Positions 1 through 7,549 of a stretch of 64,000 bases of DNA are shown piece by piece. Source of the DNA: VRUE01 sp963704545 (lineage in GTDB: Bacteria; Actinomycetota; Thermoleophilia; Solirubrobacterales; 70-9); the NCBI GenBank assembly GCA_963704545.1, contig OY969915.1, positions 1,426,001 through 1,490,000 on the forward strand. The letters run 5' to 3'. A model generated the notes under the pieces. It searched no databases. It was not told the origin of the DNA and worked only from the letters and a program-made list of their open reading frames with translations. Numbering within the stretch: the first letter of the stretch is position 1; every line of letters begins with the position of its first letter. The position numbers were made by a program, and so were the translations under genes.

Positions 1-46
1 GAACAGTACACCCGGACTCGGATAGCGACTGGACCGGCCACAATGG

Positions 47-361
47 TCATCGCTCCCGAATCGGGAGCAGGGGGGAGCTGCTTCGAGTTGTACGTCTACG
101 ACTCGGCGGCGCGGCTTTCGACGGAGGCTTCCGCAGGGCTCTGCCGACTCTCGCCGGGTCGAATCGGAGCCGTGCCTTGGGACCGTTTCCGAGCCGCACC
201 GCGCCGAGATCGTCAGCGTGGTCATAGATGAAATCGCGGCTGACCCCGAACCGCCGCGCGATCTCCGTGGCATCAACCAGCTCGGCGCTGGCCTGACCCG
301 TTCGCAGCAGATCGGCCACCCGAGTCGCCACTGCCTCTATGTCCGCTTCGCTGAGGGCCAT
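47..361 (-). CDS. Small helix-turn-helix DNA-binding protein (excisionase/MerR-like)
   Basis: A 104-aa protein. Residues about 30-60 read as a short helix-turn-helix (an ATEIARRFGVSRDFIYDHA-type helix pair followed by a strand), as in the excisionase/MerR-like HTH_17 group. The C-terminal 25 residues are Arg/Ser/Pro-rich and probably disordered. Such small HTH proteins are common beside relaxase and integrase genes, and this one lies on the opposite strand upstream of the MobF relaxase. A role in copy control, excision or repression of transfer genes is inference. The gene boundary rests on the ORF and the HTH only. Confidence 0.6.
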   Translation of the reverse strand: MALSEADIEAVATRVADLLRTGQASAELVDATEIARRFGVSRDFIYDHADDLGAVRLGNGPKARLRFDPARVGRALRKPPSKAAPPSRRRTTRSSSPLLPIRER

Positions 362-535
362 CGCCTATTGCTGTTGTCCGCCGAGAGGGTCGTTTGCATC
401 GGATACGTCCGAAAACTCCCGCGAACGCCCCCGGAAAATTCGCGCCGATCCTCGACGCCGGGTCCGCGAGGACAGCCACGAACCCCACGGCCAAGCGAAA
501 ACGACCTCAGTGCCCCGGCTTTTCCAGCGCTGCGC

Positions 536-940
536 TCAGGGGTCGGCTTGCGGTGACCTGTTTTCTCGCCACCACTGGCCCCAGTCGAGCGAGACGTTCC
601 CGCCGCCCTCAACCACCATTGCCGTGAGCTGCCTTACCAATGCCTGGGCCTCGGGCTCCTCGCGCATGGCTCGTTCGATCTCGCGCGCAGCCTCGGCAAC
701 TGTTGCGTTTTCGGGAATACCTCGCTCTGCCAGGGCGATGAGCTTTTCCACCAGCTCGGCTTCGCGGTCTTCGAGGGCTCGCGGGTCCTGCCAAGACGAC
801 TCCGGCGGCAGGTCGTCTTTGGGTACGTCCTCGGGCACGCTGGAGAGCCTAGCGGCGCGGTCAATGCCAGTACAGGCACTCAAAGCCAGCAACCAAACAC
901 AGAAAAGCAAGCCAGCCCAAAGCGAAACCACAAAGGCCAC
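536..940 (-). CDS. Putative lipoprotein, unknown function
   Basis: A 134-aa protein that starts with a hydrophobic stretch ending in LALSAC at about residues 18-23. This is a plausible lipobox, so Cys23 would be lipidated and the rest exported. The mature part is acidic and helical, with Glu/Ala/Arg-rich runs, and I recognise no domain. It lies divergent to the relaxase gene, a usual place for accessory transfer or entry-exclusion lipoproteins, but no homology was seen. The 174 bases between it and the preceding minus-strand gene show no clear feature. Confidence 0.5.
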   Translation of the reverse strand: MAFVVSLWAGLLFCVWLLALSACTGIDRAARLSSVPEDVPKDDLPPESSWQDPRALEDREAELVEKLIALAERGIPENATVAEAAREIERAMREEPEAQALVRQLTAMVVEGGGNVSLDWGQWWRENRSPQADP

Positions 941-1083
941 TTACGCAGGCAATTTCAGACAGCTAGAAGCAGCCATGAAATAGCCAGCCAACCTGCCTCC
1001 AACAGCCAACAGCAACCTCCTCACGCCCTATCACTTTGTTAAGAGATCGGGGCAAAACGCGCCCCCGCTGGACAGAGAGGGTG

Positions 1084-4000
1084 ATGCTGTCCATCGGCAA
1101 GCTCGGAAAAGGCCAGGAGCGCTACTACCTCGACAAGGTCGCCGAAGGCGCTGAGGACTACTACTCCGGCGAGGGCGAGGTCGCCGGAGAATGGCTCGGC
1201 GCCGCCGCCGAGGACCTGGACCTCTCCGGCGACGTAGAGGCCACCCAGCTCGAAGCGATGCTGACCGGCCGCAACCCTGTGGACGGCGAGCCGCTAGTCG
1301 GGATGCGCGGCGTCCCTTCCAGCGGATCGGTCCCCGGCTTCGATCTCACCTTCTCGGCTCCCAAGTCCGTCTCCCTGCTCTGGGGCCTCGGCGGGCTCGT
1401 TGCAGCGCTCGAAGTCAAAGCCGCCCACCGTGAAGCGGTAGGAGCCGCCCTCGACTACATGCAGCACGAGGCGTGCTGGACGCGGCGCGGAGCCGGAGGC
1501 TCGGAGTTCGTCCAGGGCAACGGCTACCTGGCGGCGGGCTATGTCCACCGCTCATCCCGAGCGGGCGATCCGCAGCTGCACACCCACGTCCTTATTGCCA
1601 ACGCGACGAAGGGACCGGATGGGCGCTGGACCCGCCTCTACCACCCGGCGATCTACAGCCACGCCAAGACCGCCAGCTACATCTACGAGGCCCACCTGCG
1701 CCATGAGCTGACCCGCCGCCTCGGCGTCGAGTGGCAGCCGACCCGCAGGGGCATCGCCGAGATCGCGGGCTTCGCCGACGAGCACCTACGCGAGTTCTCC
1801 ACCCGCCGCAGGGAGATACTCGAGGCGGCGGGCGCGGATGCCTCGGCGCGCTCGATGCAGGTCGCCGCACTCGCCACTCGCAAGCCGAAGGAGCGCGACG
1901 TCAGCCACGGCGAGCTGCTGGCTCGGTGGCGATCGAGGGCCGAGGAGATCGGCTTGGACCGCGAGGCGATCGCGCGCACCTTCGACGGAGAGGCGGCACT
2001 GAGGATCGGCACCGCCGAGGCTCCGACTGTCTCGGAGGTTCAGCTTGGCCGGGCCGTCACGGCGGCGGCATCCCACTTCGACCGCCGCGAGGCGATCCAG
2101 GCCGTCGCCGACTCGCTGCGCCAAGGAGCATCCGGCGAGGAGGTCGAGCGGTTGGCCGACGCCTTCCTCGCGTCCGATTCCGTGATCCAGATTGCCGACG
2201 GCGCGAAAGGCCCCCGCTACACGACGCGGCGAATCTGGGAGCTTGAGCGCGAGGCGCTGGCGGCAGCGGAGCGAATGCGAGCGCAGGGACCGACGCCCGC
2301 GGGCGAGCTGATCGCGGCCCGCGTGATCGGCGCTCGCCCGACCTTGAAGGACGACCAGCGCGAGATGATCCGCCGTCTCCTCACGAGCCCCGAGGGAGTC
2401 GCCGTGGTGATCGGCGAGGCGGGCAGCGGCAAGACCTTCGCCATCGTCGCCGCAGCCGAGGGCTGGGCACAGGCCGGGATCGAGCTACGGGCCGCAGCGC
2501 CGACCTGGCGCGCTGCGAACGTGATGCGGGCCGAGGGCTTGCCCGCTTCGAGCATCGCAAGCCTGCTCTTGCAGCTCGACCGCGCCGAGCACGAGGGCGG
2601 GGAGGGCTTGCCGCGCGAGTCGGTCCTCTTGATCGACGAGGCCGGGATGGTGGACTCGGCAACCCTGGCGCGGCTCATCTCCCATGCCGAGCGGGCACAG
2701 GCGAAGCTCGTTCTCGTCGGCGATCCCGAGCAGCTTGGAGAGATCGAGGCGGGCGGGCTGTTCCGGGCGCTCGCGGAGCGTGGCGAGGTAATCCACTTGG
2801 ACGAGGTGATCCGCCACCGCCACGACCTCGACCGAAACGCCGCGAAGCGAATACGCGAGGGCGAGGGCCGAGAGGCGCTTGCCCTCTACCAGTCGCAAGA
2901 GCGGGTCACGGTCACCCCGAACGCCGAGGAGCGCCGCGAGGCGATGGTGCGCGACTGGCACGAGGCATTCGAGCGAGGCGAGGACGCGGTGATGGTCGCC
3001 AAGCAGAACGCCGAGGTCAGGCGCTTGAACGAGATCGCGCGAGAGGTCCGCCGTCAGACCGGGCAGCTCGGCCGACAGGAGATCGAAGTCGGCGAGGCGA
3101 GCTTCGCCGCCGGCGATCTCGTCATCACCCGCATCAACGATCCACGCGCCGAAATCTTCAACCGCGAGCGCTGGCGGATTGGCGAGGTCGACGCGGCCGA
3201 GGGGCGCATGACCCTCGAAGGCATCGACCAGGCCAAGGCGGTCGAGATCGGAGCCGACTACCTGGCGCGGACCAACCCACACTCCGAGGCCCCGGCGCTC
3301 GAACACGCCTACGCTGTGACGACCTACTCGGCGCAAGGAACGACCGTAGACCGGGCATTCGTCGCGGCCGACCCCTCGATGGACAAGCAGGAGCTATACG
3401 TCGCCGCCTCGCGCAGCCGCGAGGAGACGTTCATCTATGCCACGCCGGAGATTCAGACCCACCGGGAGGAGATCGCGCCGGAGTCGCGCTACCTGCGCGA
3501 GGGCATCCCGCACATCGCCGAAGCAGCCGAGCGTGACCGTGCGCAGCTCGCAGCGCACGACGAGGCGCTTCGCTCGAAGTTCTCCGGCCTGCCGACCGAG
3601 GAGCTGGTCGCCCGGCGCGATGAGCTGCGAGCAGCCGCAGGCCGGGAGGAGAGCATGGAGAGCCAGCGGCGCAGCTTGGGGGAGCAGATCGAGCGAGCCC
3701 GCGAGCACATCGAGGGCTTTGGAGTCGAGCGCGAGGCGGCGCAGGCGCTACCGCGCCGCGAGCGCCGTGAGGAGATGGCCCGCATCGACTCTTGGGAGGC
3801 GAGGTCGCGCCGGGAGACTGCGCGCCTTGAGGCCGAGCTGGTGGACATGCCCGCAGTCGGGGCTGCCTCCCGGTGCGAGCTGGCTGTCGCCGATCAGGTT
3901 CTCGCGCAGCGGCGCGAGCTGGCGATCATCGCCGCGCGGATCTCCCCGCCCGCCTACGTCAAGAACGAGCTGGGGGAGAGACCGAGCGATCCGACCAAGC

Positions 4001-5178
4001 GGAAGGCTTGGGATCGCGGCGTCGCGCAGATCGAGCGCTACCGCCAAGAGCACGGTGTCAAGGACCCGAACAAAGCTCTTGGCCGGGAGGCCAAACGAGG
4101 AGCCGAGCGAGCGCGCCAGCAGGCGGCGCGGCGACGGCTCCTAGGTGTAGTTCCTAACCACGTTGTTCATCCGGGCCTCCTTGAAGGCTGGGGTTGTCGA
4201 GACACCCAGCAACAAGGAGGACACCGGATGGATCTTCACGCTAATGCCCCCTTCGGCCCGAAGGGAAGGCTGACGATGGTCAGGCGGGTTACCGAGCAGG
4301 GATGGTCGCTCGCGGAGGCGGCCGAGGCCGCCGGAGTGAGCGAGCGCACCGTCTGCAAGTGGGTGGGCCGCTACCGCGCCGAGGGCGAGCCGGGCCTTTG
4401 GGACCGAAGCTCTGAGCCGCGCTCGGTCCCCCACCGCACCCCCGTGGATCGCGTCGAGGCGATCGCCGCCCTGCGGCGCCTGCGGATGACCGGGCCCGAG
4501 ATCGCCGAGTGCCTGGGGATGGCGCTCTCCACGGTCTCGGCGGTGCTGAGGAGGATCGGCCTGGGCAGGCTCTCCCGCCTGGAGCCGCCCGAGCCACCCA
4601 ACCGCTACGAACGAGCTCGCCCCGGCGAGCTGATTCACATCGACGTCAAGAGGCTGGTGCGGATCAAACGTGGCGCCGGGCACCGGGTGACCGGCAAGCG
4701 CACCTGGCAGGCCGAAGGCGCCGGGCGGGAGTACGTCCACGTTTGCGTCGATGACGCCACCCGGCTCGCCTATGTCGAGGTCTTGGCCGACGAGAAGACC
4801 AAGACGGCAATCGGCTTCCTGCGGAGGGCCCTCGCCTTCTACGCCGCCCACGGGGTCACCGTCGAGAGGCTGATGACCGATAACGGCGGCGCCTACGTCT
4901 CGACCGCCCACGCGATCGCCTGCCGGGCGCTGGGAATCCGCCACATCCGCACCCGCCCTTACCGGCCTCAGACCAACGGCAAGGCCGAGCGCTTCATCCG
5001 CACCATGCTGGGCGGCTGGGCCTATGGAGCGATCTACCGCGACTCCGCGCAGCGCACCGCGGCGCTACCCGGCTGGCTGGACTTCTATAACTGGTGCAGA
5101 CCGCACGGCGCCCTTGCTCACAAGCCGCCCGGGACTCGGCTTGCCGAGTTGAACAACGTGGCTGGTTCTTACACCTAG
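1084..5178 (+). CDS. MobF (TrwC/TraI-type) relaxase-helicase, 3' end interrupted by an IS481-family element
   Basis: It nicks and unwinds plasmid DNA for conjugative transfer. I chose ATG 1084 because a GAGAGG-type ribosome site precedes it and MobF proteins begin MLSIGKL. Visible features are a catalytic Tyr pair (Y14/Y15, with Y26/Y27 further on), the three-His metal site H155, H166 and H168 with TrwC-like spacing, Walker A GEAGSGKT at about 444, Walker B DE at 518-519, a RecD-like YSAQGTT motif near 750, then a coiled-coil, Arg-rich tail. From codon 1020 the frame runs into the IS at 4145 and through its transposase to 5178. Without the IS and one CTAG copy the frame continues to TGA 5258-5260, giving about 1046 aa. 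The 1380-aa open frame (TTG 1036) is therefore an insertion product. The first 1019 residues are intact, so activity may survive. Confidence 0.85.
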   Translation: MLSIGKLGKGQERYYLDKVAEGAEDYYSGEGEVAGEWLGAAAEDLDLSGDVEATQLEAMLTGRNPVDGEPLVGMRGVPSSGSVPGFDLTFSAPKSVSLLWGLGGLVAALEVKAAHREAVGAALDYMQHEACWTRRGAGGSEFVQGNGYLAAGYVHRSSRAGDPQLHTHVLIANATKGPDGRWTRLYHPAIYSHAKTASYIYEAHLRHELTRRLGVEWQPTRRGIAEIAGFADEHLREFSTRRREILEAAGADASARSMQVAALATRKPKERDVSHGELLARWRSRAEEIGLDREAIARTFDGEAALRIGTAEAPTVSEVQLGRAVTAAASHFDRREAIQAVADSLRQGASGEEVERLADAFLASDSVIQIADGAKGPRYTTRRIWELEREALAAAERMRAQGPTPAGELIAARVIGARPTLKDDQREMIRRLLTSPEGVAVVIGEAGSGKTFAIVAAAEGWAQAGIELRAAAPTWRAANVMRAEGLPASSIASLLLQLDRAEHEGGEGLPRESVLLIDEAGMVDSATLARLISHAERAQAKLVLVGDPEQLGEIEAGGLFRALAERGEVIHLDEVIRHRHDLDRNAAKRIREGEGREALALYQSQERVTVTPNAEERREAMVRDWHEAFERGEDAVMVAKQNAEVRRLNEIAREVRRQTGQLGRQEIEVGEASFAAGDLVITRINDPRAEIFNRERWRIGEVDAAEGRMTLEGIDQAKAVEIGADYLARTNPHSEAPALEHAYAVTTYSAQGTTVDRAFVAADPSMDKQELYVAASRSREETFIYATPEIQTHREEIAPESRYLREGIPHIAEAAERDRAQLAAHDEALRSKFSGLPTEELVARRDELRAAAGREESMESQRRSLGEQIERAREHIEGFGVEREAAQALPRRERREEMARIDSWEARSRRETARLEAELVDMPAVGAASRCELAVADQVLAQRRELAIIAARISPPAYVKNELGERPSDPTKRKAWDRGVAQIERYRQEHGVKDPNKALGREAKRGAERARQQAARRRLLGVVPNHVVHPGLLEGWGCRDTQQQGGHRMDLHANAPFGPKGRLTMVRRVTEQGWSLAEAAEAAGVSERTVCKWVGRYRAEGEPGLWDRSSEPRSVPHRTPVDRVEAIAALRRLRMTGPEIAECLGMALSTVSAVLRRIGLGRLSRLEPPEPPNRYERARPGELIHIDVKRLVRIKRGAGHRVTGKRTWQAEGAGREYVHVCVDDATRLAYVEVLADEKTKTAIGFLRRALAFYAAHGVTVERLMTDNGGAYVSTAHAIACRALGIRHIRTRPYRPQTNGKAERFIRTMLGGWAYGAIYRDSAQRTAALPGWLDFYNWCRPHGALAHKPPGTRLAELNNVAGSYT
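4145..5174 (+). mobile_element. IS481-family insertion sequence, 1030 bp, flanked by CTAG duplication
   Basis: The ends are imperfect inverted repeats of about 23 bp (left GTGTAGTTCCTAACCACG, right reverse complement GTGTAAGAACCAGCCACG, both continuing TTGTTC). CTAG flanks both sides (4141-4144 and 5175-5178). IS481 elements are known to duplicate CTAG, so the boundaries fit. The single ORF is a DDE transposase. The element is inserted in the relaxase gene, in the same orientation and in frame with it. Confidence 0.85.
4228..5178 (+). CDS. IS481-family DDE transposase
   Basis: The transposase of the element at 4145-5174, 316 aa from ATG 4228, with AAGGAGG ending 7 nt before it. The N-terminal third is a pair of helix-turn-helix modules (WSLAEAAEAAGVSERTVCKW-type and a second near residue 95). 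The integrase core follows with Asp in IHIDVKRL, Asp in LMTDNGG and Glu in NGKAERFI, so the DDE triad is complete. Its TAG stop (5176-5178) lies inside the CTAG target duplication, so the host target supplies the stop codon. The same frame is open upstream into the relaxase. Confidence 0.9.
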   Translation: MDLHANAPFGPKGRLTMVRRVTEQGWSLAEAAEAAGVSERTVCKWVGRYRAEGEPGLWDRSSEPRSVPHRTPVDRVEAIAALRRLRMTGPEIAECLGMALSTVSAVLRRIGLGRLSRLEPPEPPNRYERARPGELIHIDVKRLVRIKRGAGHRVTGKRTWQAEGAGREYVHVCVDDATRLAYVEVLADEKTKTAIGFLRRALAFYAAHGVTVERLMTDNGGAYVSTAHAIACRALGIRHIRTRPYRPQTNGKAERFIRTMLGGWAYGAIYRDSAQRTAALPGWLDFYNWCRPHGALAHKPPGTRLAELNNVAGSYT

Positions 5179-5260
5179 AGGCACAGCGAGCCCTCGGCCT
5201 GGGGCAGCACGCGGCGAGGGCACGCCAGCTCGACAGGGGGCTCAGCATCGGTCGGTGAGG
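5179..5260 (+). pseudogene. Displaced native 3' end of the relaxase gene
   Basis: Joining the codon at 4141 (CTA) to GAG at 5179 gives a continuous 27-codon tail ending at TGA 5258-5260. It is Ala/Arg/Gln-rich like the relaxase C-terminus before the insertion. A diverged second copy of this tail lies at 6049-6123, which supports its being real coding sequence. After the insertion it is no longer translated with the relaxase. Confidence 0.7.
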
Positions 5261-5280
5261 ACAAATGCCCTGGCTCGTCG

Positions 5281-6003
5281 TTGGAGCGAAATACAGTTCG
5301 TACCGTGGAGATTCGATCTCGTCTAAATCGCGCGTGGGATGTAACGCAGGGATTCCGTGCCTGGAAGCGCGAGTTGATTGCTGCGTCAGTCTGCGGAGGT
5401 GCGGCCGTGATCTCTGTCCTTCTCTTCTTTGGCAGCACCTCTGCCTTTGAAGAGGCGGCTGTTGTGATCGCGAGCGCATTCGGTGGAGTCATCTTGCTTC
5501 CTGTCGCCGCCTTTGTCTGGACTTTTCTCTGGGCGCCATGGGAGGAGATGAAGGAAAAGGTTGACCGACTGTTTGCGGCATCCGCCAACAGCAATGAAGA
5601 TGCAAGAAAAGGCCGAGCGGTCGCTCGTAGGGTTTATCGAACCACTCGCGACGAGCTACAAGAAATTCTCCATCGCTTTGAAGAGGAGTCACGCGACGTG
5701 GAGGAAGACGGCCATCACTTTCTGAGCTGGGATATCGGCAGGGATCAACTTGGCACCTCAGCTTGGCAGGCATATAGAGACGCGTTTACCTCTGGGCCAC
5801 AACGCGAGCTATACGAAACCGTTCGAGACTCTTATGCGCTTGTCGAAAAGCTCAACCGTCGAGCCGCTGAACGCAGCGTAGAGTGGGGGGGAAGCCATCT
5901 TGTCTCTCAGGCCGACGGGCTTCGGGAGCTACAGGGAACGCTGAGGTCGGCAATCGACCTTCTAGCAAGCAGCCTGGAATCGGTCGAAGACCCTGCGCCA
6001 TGA
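5281..6003 (+). CDS. Two-helix membrane protein, unknown function
   Basis: A 240-aa protein from TTG 5281. It has a basic N-terminus, two hydrophobic segments (about residues 33-52 and 59-84), then a soluble helical domain of about 150 residues rich in Arg and Glu. I recognise no family. It sits between two copies of the relaxase C-terminal coding tail (5179-5260 and 6049-6123) and has lower GC than the relaxase, which suggests it came in as cargo. Function is unknown; a membrane-anchored effector or exclusion protein is only a guess. Confidence 0.6.
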   Translation: MERNTVRTVEIRSRLNRAWDVTQGFRAWKRELIAASVCGGAAVISVLLFFGSTSAFEEAAVVIASAFGGVILLPVAAFVWTFLWAPWEEMKEKVDRLFAASANSNEDARKGRAVARRVYRTTRDELQEILHRFEEESRDVEEDGHHFLSWDIGRDQLGTSAWQAYRDAFTSGPQRELYETVRDSYALVEKLNRRAAERSVEWGGSHLVSQADGLRELQGTLRSAIDLLASSLESVEDPAP

Positions 6004-6048
6004 GTATGGCCGGTCGCGTTTACGACGGGCGTGGTCGGCAAGCAACAA

Positions 6049-6123
6049 GAGCAAGCCCTTGGCCTCAGGCAGCACGCGGCGAGAGCGCGCCAGCTCGGCA
6101 GGGGACTGAGGATCGACCGGTGA
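6049..6123 (+). pseudogene. Second, diverged copy of the relaxase C-terminal tail
   Basis: Translated in one frame to TGA 6121-6123, this fragment matches 18 of 23 residues of the native relaxase C-terminus encoded at 5190-5260, including a shared QHAARARQL block. No further relaxase sequence lies upstream. It is a remnant of a second relaxase gene or the product of a recombination that left a direct repeat around the 5281-6003 gene. Confidence 0.6.
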
Positions 6124-6124
6124 A

Positions 6125-6231
6125 CCCCGACCTACCTGTGATTGAAGCACCGCTCGGGCGGCCGTCAGGGGTCGGGCGCAAGCGCCCTTGACTGCCGCCC
6201 TCGCGGTGCTAGTTCTGCAGGTAGGTCGGGG
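6125..6231 (+). repeat. Nested inverted repeat, 107 bp (possible oriT, terminator or palindromic element)
   Basis: Outer arms of 14 bp are perfect complements (CCCCGACCTACCTG at 6125-6138 against 6218-6231). Inside, AGCACCGC (6146-6153) pairs with 6203-6210, and GGGCGGC (6156-6162) pairs with 6194-6200. A GGGCGC-AA-GCGCCC hairpin is at the centre. The whole folds as one long interrupted stem between the relaxase tail and a convergent minus-strand gene. A bidirectional terminator, a transfer-origin structure or a mobile palindrome are all possible. No T-run follows. Confidence 0.7.
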
Positions 6232-6247
6232 CGGGGGAGGGAGGCGA

Positions 6248-6514
6248 CTACGTGAGGAGGGCACAGGCCCGAAGGGCGGCCGGTGTCGGTTCCACGATCT
6301 CGTCGTCGCGGTCGGCGAATAACCCGAACTCGCGGAGGTTGCGGATTGCCTGACCTGCTGTTTCGACCTCCCTGGCATCGTCGGCATCGCTGACGATCTT
6401 CAGCGACAGCTCCCTGGCCGTCAGATTTTGGGGATGAAGTTCTGCCGCGACTTCGAGGATCGCCGCTTCGACTATCGCAACGTCGTACTTCGGTGATGTT
6501 TCACTATTGGTCAT
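6248..6514 (-). CDS. Small hypothetical protein, possible winged helix
   Basis: An 88-aa protein if started at ATG 6514, which has a GAGAGAG stretch just upstream; the ORF can extend to ATG 6544. The sequence is helical (VEAAILEVAAELHP, TARELSLKI) and ends in a strand-like EIVEPTPAAL segment, compatible with a small winged helix that pairs two helices with a wing. No family is recognised. It lies 86 bases downstream of the ArsR-like gene on the same strand, so the two may be co-transcribed. A regulatory role is inference. Confidence 0.5.
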   Translation of the reverse strand: MTNSETSPKYDVAIVEAAILEVAAELHPQNLTARELSLKIVSDADDAREVETAGQAIRNLREFGLFADRDDEIVEPTPAALRACALLT

Positions 6515-6600
6515 GCTCACTCTCTCGGAGGGTTGCGTGGACATGGCGCAGGGCGGCGTAGGAGACGACCCTGCTCGCCCCCTACGCCCCCAACGCGGGC

Positions 6601-7356
6601 CTACTTCCCTGCCGCCCCCACCTTGCGCCTGGTCCCCTTGCTCCCGTCGTCGTTTTGACGCGCCCCGTTTGCCCCATTTGCCGACGCGGGAGCCGTGCCC
6701 TCGACTTGCGCCACTAGGGCGTGCAGGTCGGCGGGCTCCCAGGCCGCCTCGAATGCCAGGAGCGCGAAGGTGTAGCCGGTCGCCTTGCCGTCGCCGTTGG
6801 CTTTCCTCAGGCGCTTCGCCGTCGCCCGCTGCTCGTCTTCGACTTCCTTGGTTGCGCGTTCGGCGATTGCCTTCACGTTCCGCTCACCCTCAGCGTCGAG
6901 TACGAGCGGCGTGCGGGTAATGTGATCGTGCGCTCCTTGCAGCTTGCCCGCTTTCAGCGCGTCGGCTAGGTCGTTGAACAGGTCGCTGGCCTGGCCAGCA
7001 CCGACCACGGCGCGCAGGCCCTTTTTGAGCCGCCCCCATGCCTTCGCCGGGAGCAGGGTTTTCGCGCTGGCACGGTAGTAGTGCTCAACCGCTCCCCGGC
7101 GTGGCTCCGTTCGCGTCTGCTCGATCATCCCGTCGCAGTCGTCGCGCAGAACTTTGACGTGATAGCTGACCTGGCTCAGACCTTCATCGAGCGCCTTTGA
7201 CAGCTCGTTCGGGCTGACCTCGCCCGCCACGGCGGCGAGCAGGATGTGCTGTCGCAGGACGTGGTCCAGCGACTTAACGAGGCGCGGGTCTACCAGCGCT
7301 GGTAGATGGGACCCACTTTCGTGCAGCTTGCCATTGTTTGACTCATCTCTTGGCAT
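6601..7356 (-). CDS. ArsR-like winged-helix transcriptional regulator
   Basis: A 251-aa protein with an N-terminal winged helix at about residues 25-95: a HILLAAVAGEVSPNELSKAL helix, the recognition helix LSQVSYHVKVLRD, and a wing with RRGAVEHYYRAS. This is the ArsR/HTH_20 layout. The middle is a helical domain probably for dimerisation, and the last 40 residues are a Gly/Asn/Lys-rich tail. The recognition helix resembles the YHLKEML helices of the neighbour at 7550-8914. No metal-binding Cys cluster is present, so a metal sensor is unlikely. Confidence 0.75.
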   Translation of the reverse strand: MPRDESNNGKLHESGSHLPALVDPRLVKSLDHVLRQHILLAAVAGEVSPNELSKALDEGLSQVSYHVKVLRDDCDGMIEQTRTEPRRGAVEHYYRASAKTLLPAKAWGRLKKGLRAVVGAGQASDLFNDLADALKAGKLQGAHDHITRTPLVLDAEGERNVKAIAERATKEVEDEQRATAKRLRKANGDGKATGYTFALLAFEAAWEPADLHALVAQVEGTAPASANGANGARQNDDGSKGTRRKVGAAGK

Positions 7357-7549
7357 TACTTACTCGCCCCTTCCGGTTAACCGGGACGCGGGAGCGACCG
7401 AGCCACCCCACGTAACTACCCGGACCCGACTGCCTATAGCTCTAAACAGTCAGTTCTGTTTCGAGTAGTGCACAGTTACAGATAGGTACGAGTAAGTCTG
7501 TACCAACTTCTCGAACTGGTTTTCACCCTGACGTGTGGTTACTGAACGG

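Noticed and set aside
1036..5178. A natural 1380-residue relaxase-transposase protein
   Set aside because: CTAG duplications and inverted repeats at 4145 and 5174 show an IS insertion, and the native relaxase tail resumes at 5179. TTG 1036 also lacks the MobF start, which is at 1084.
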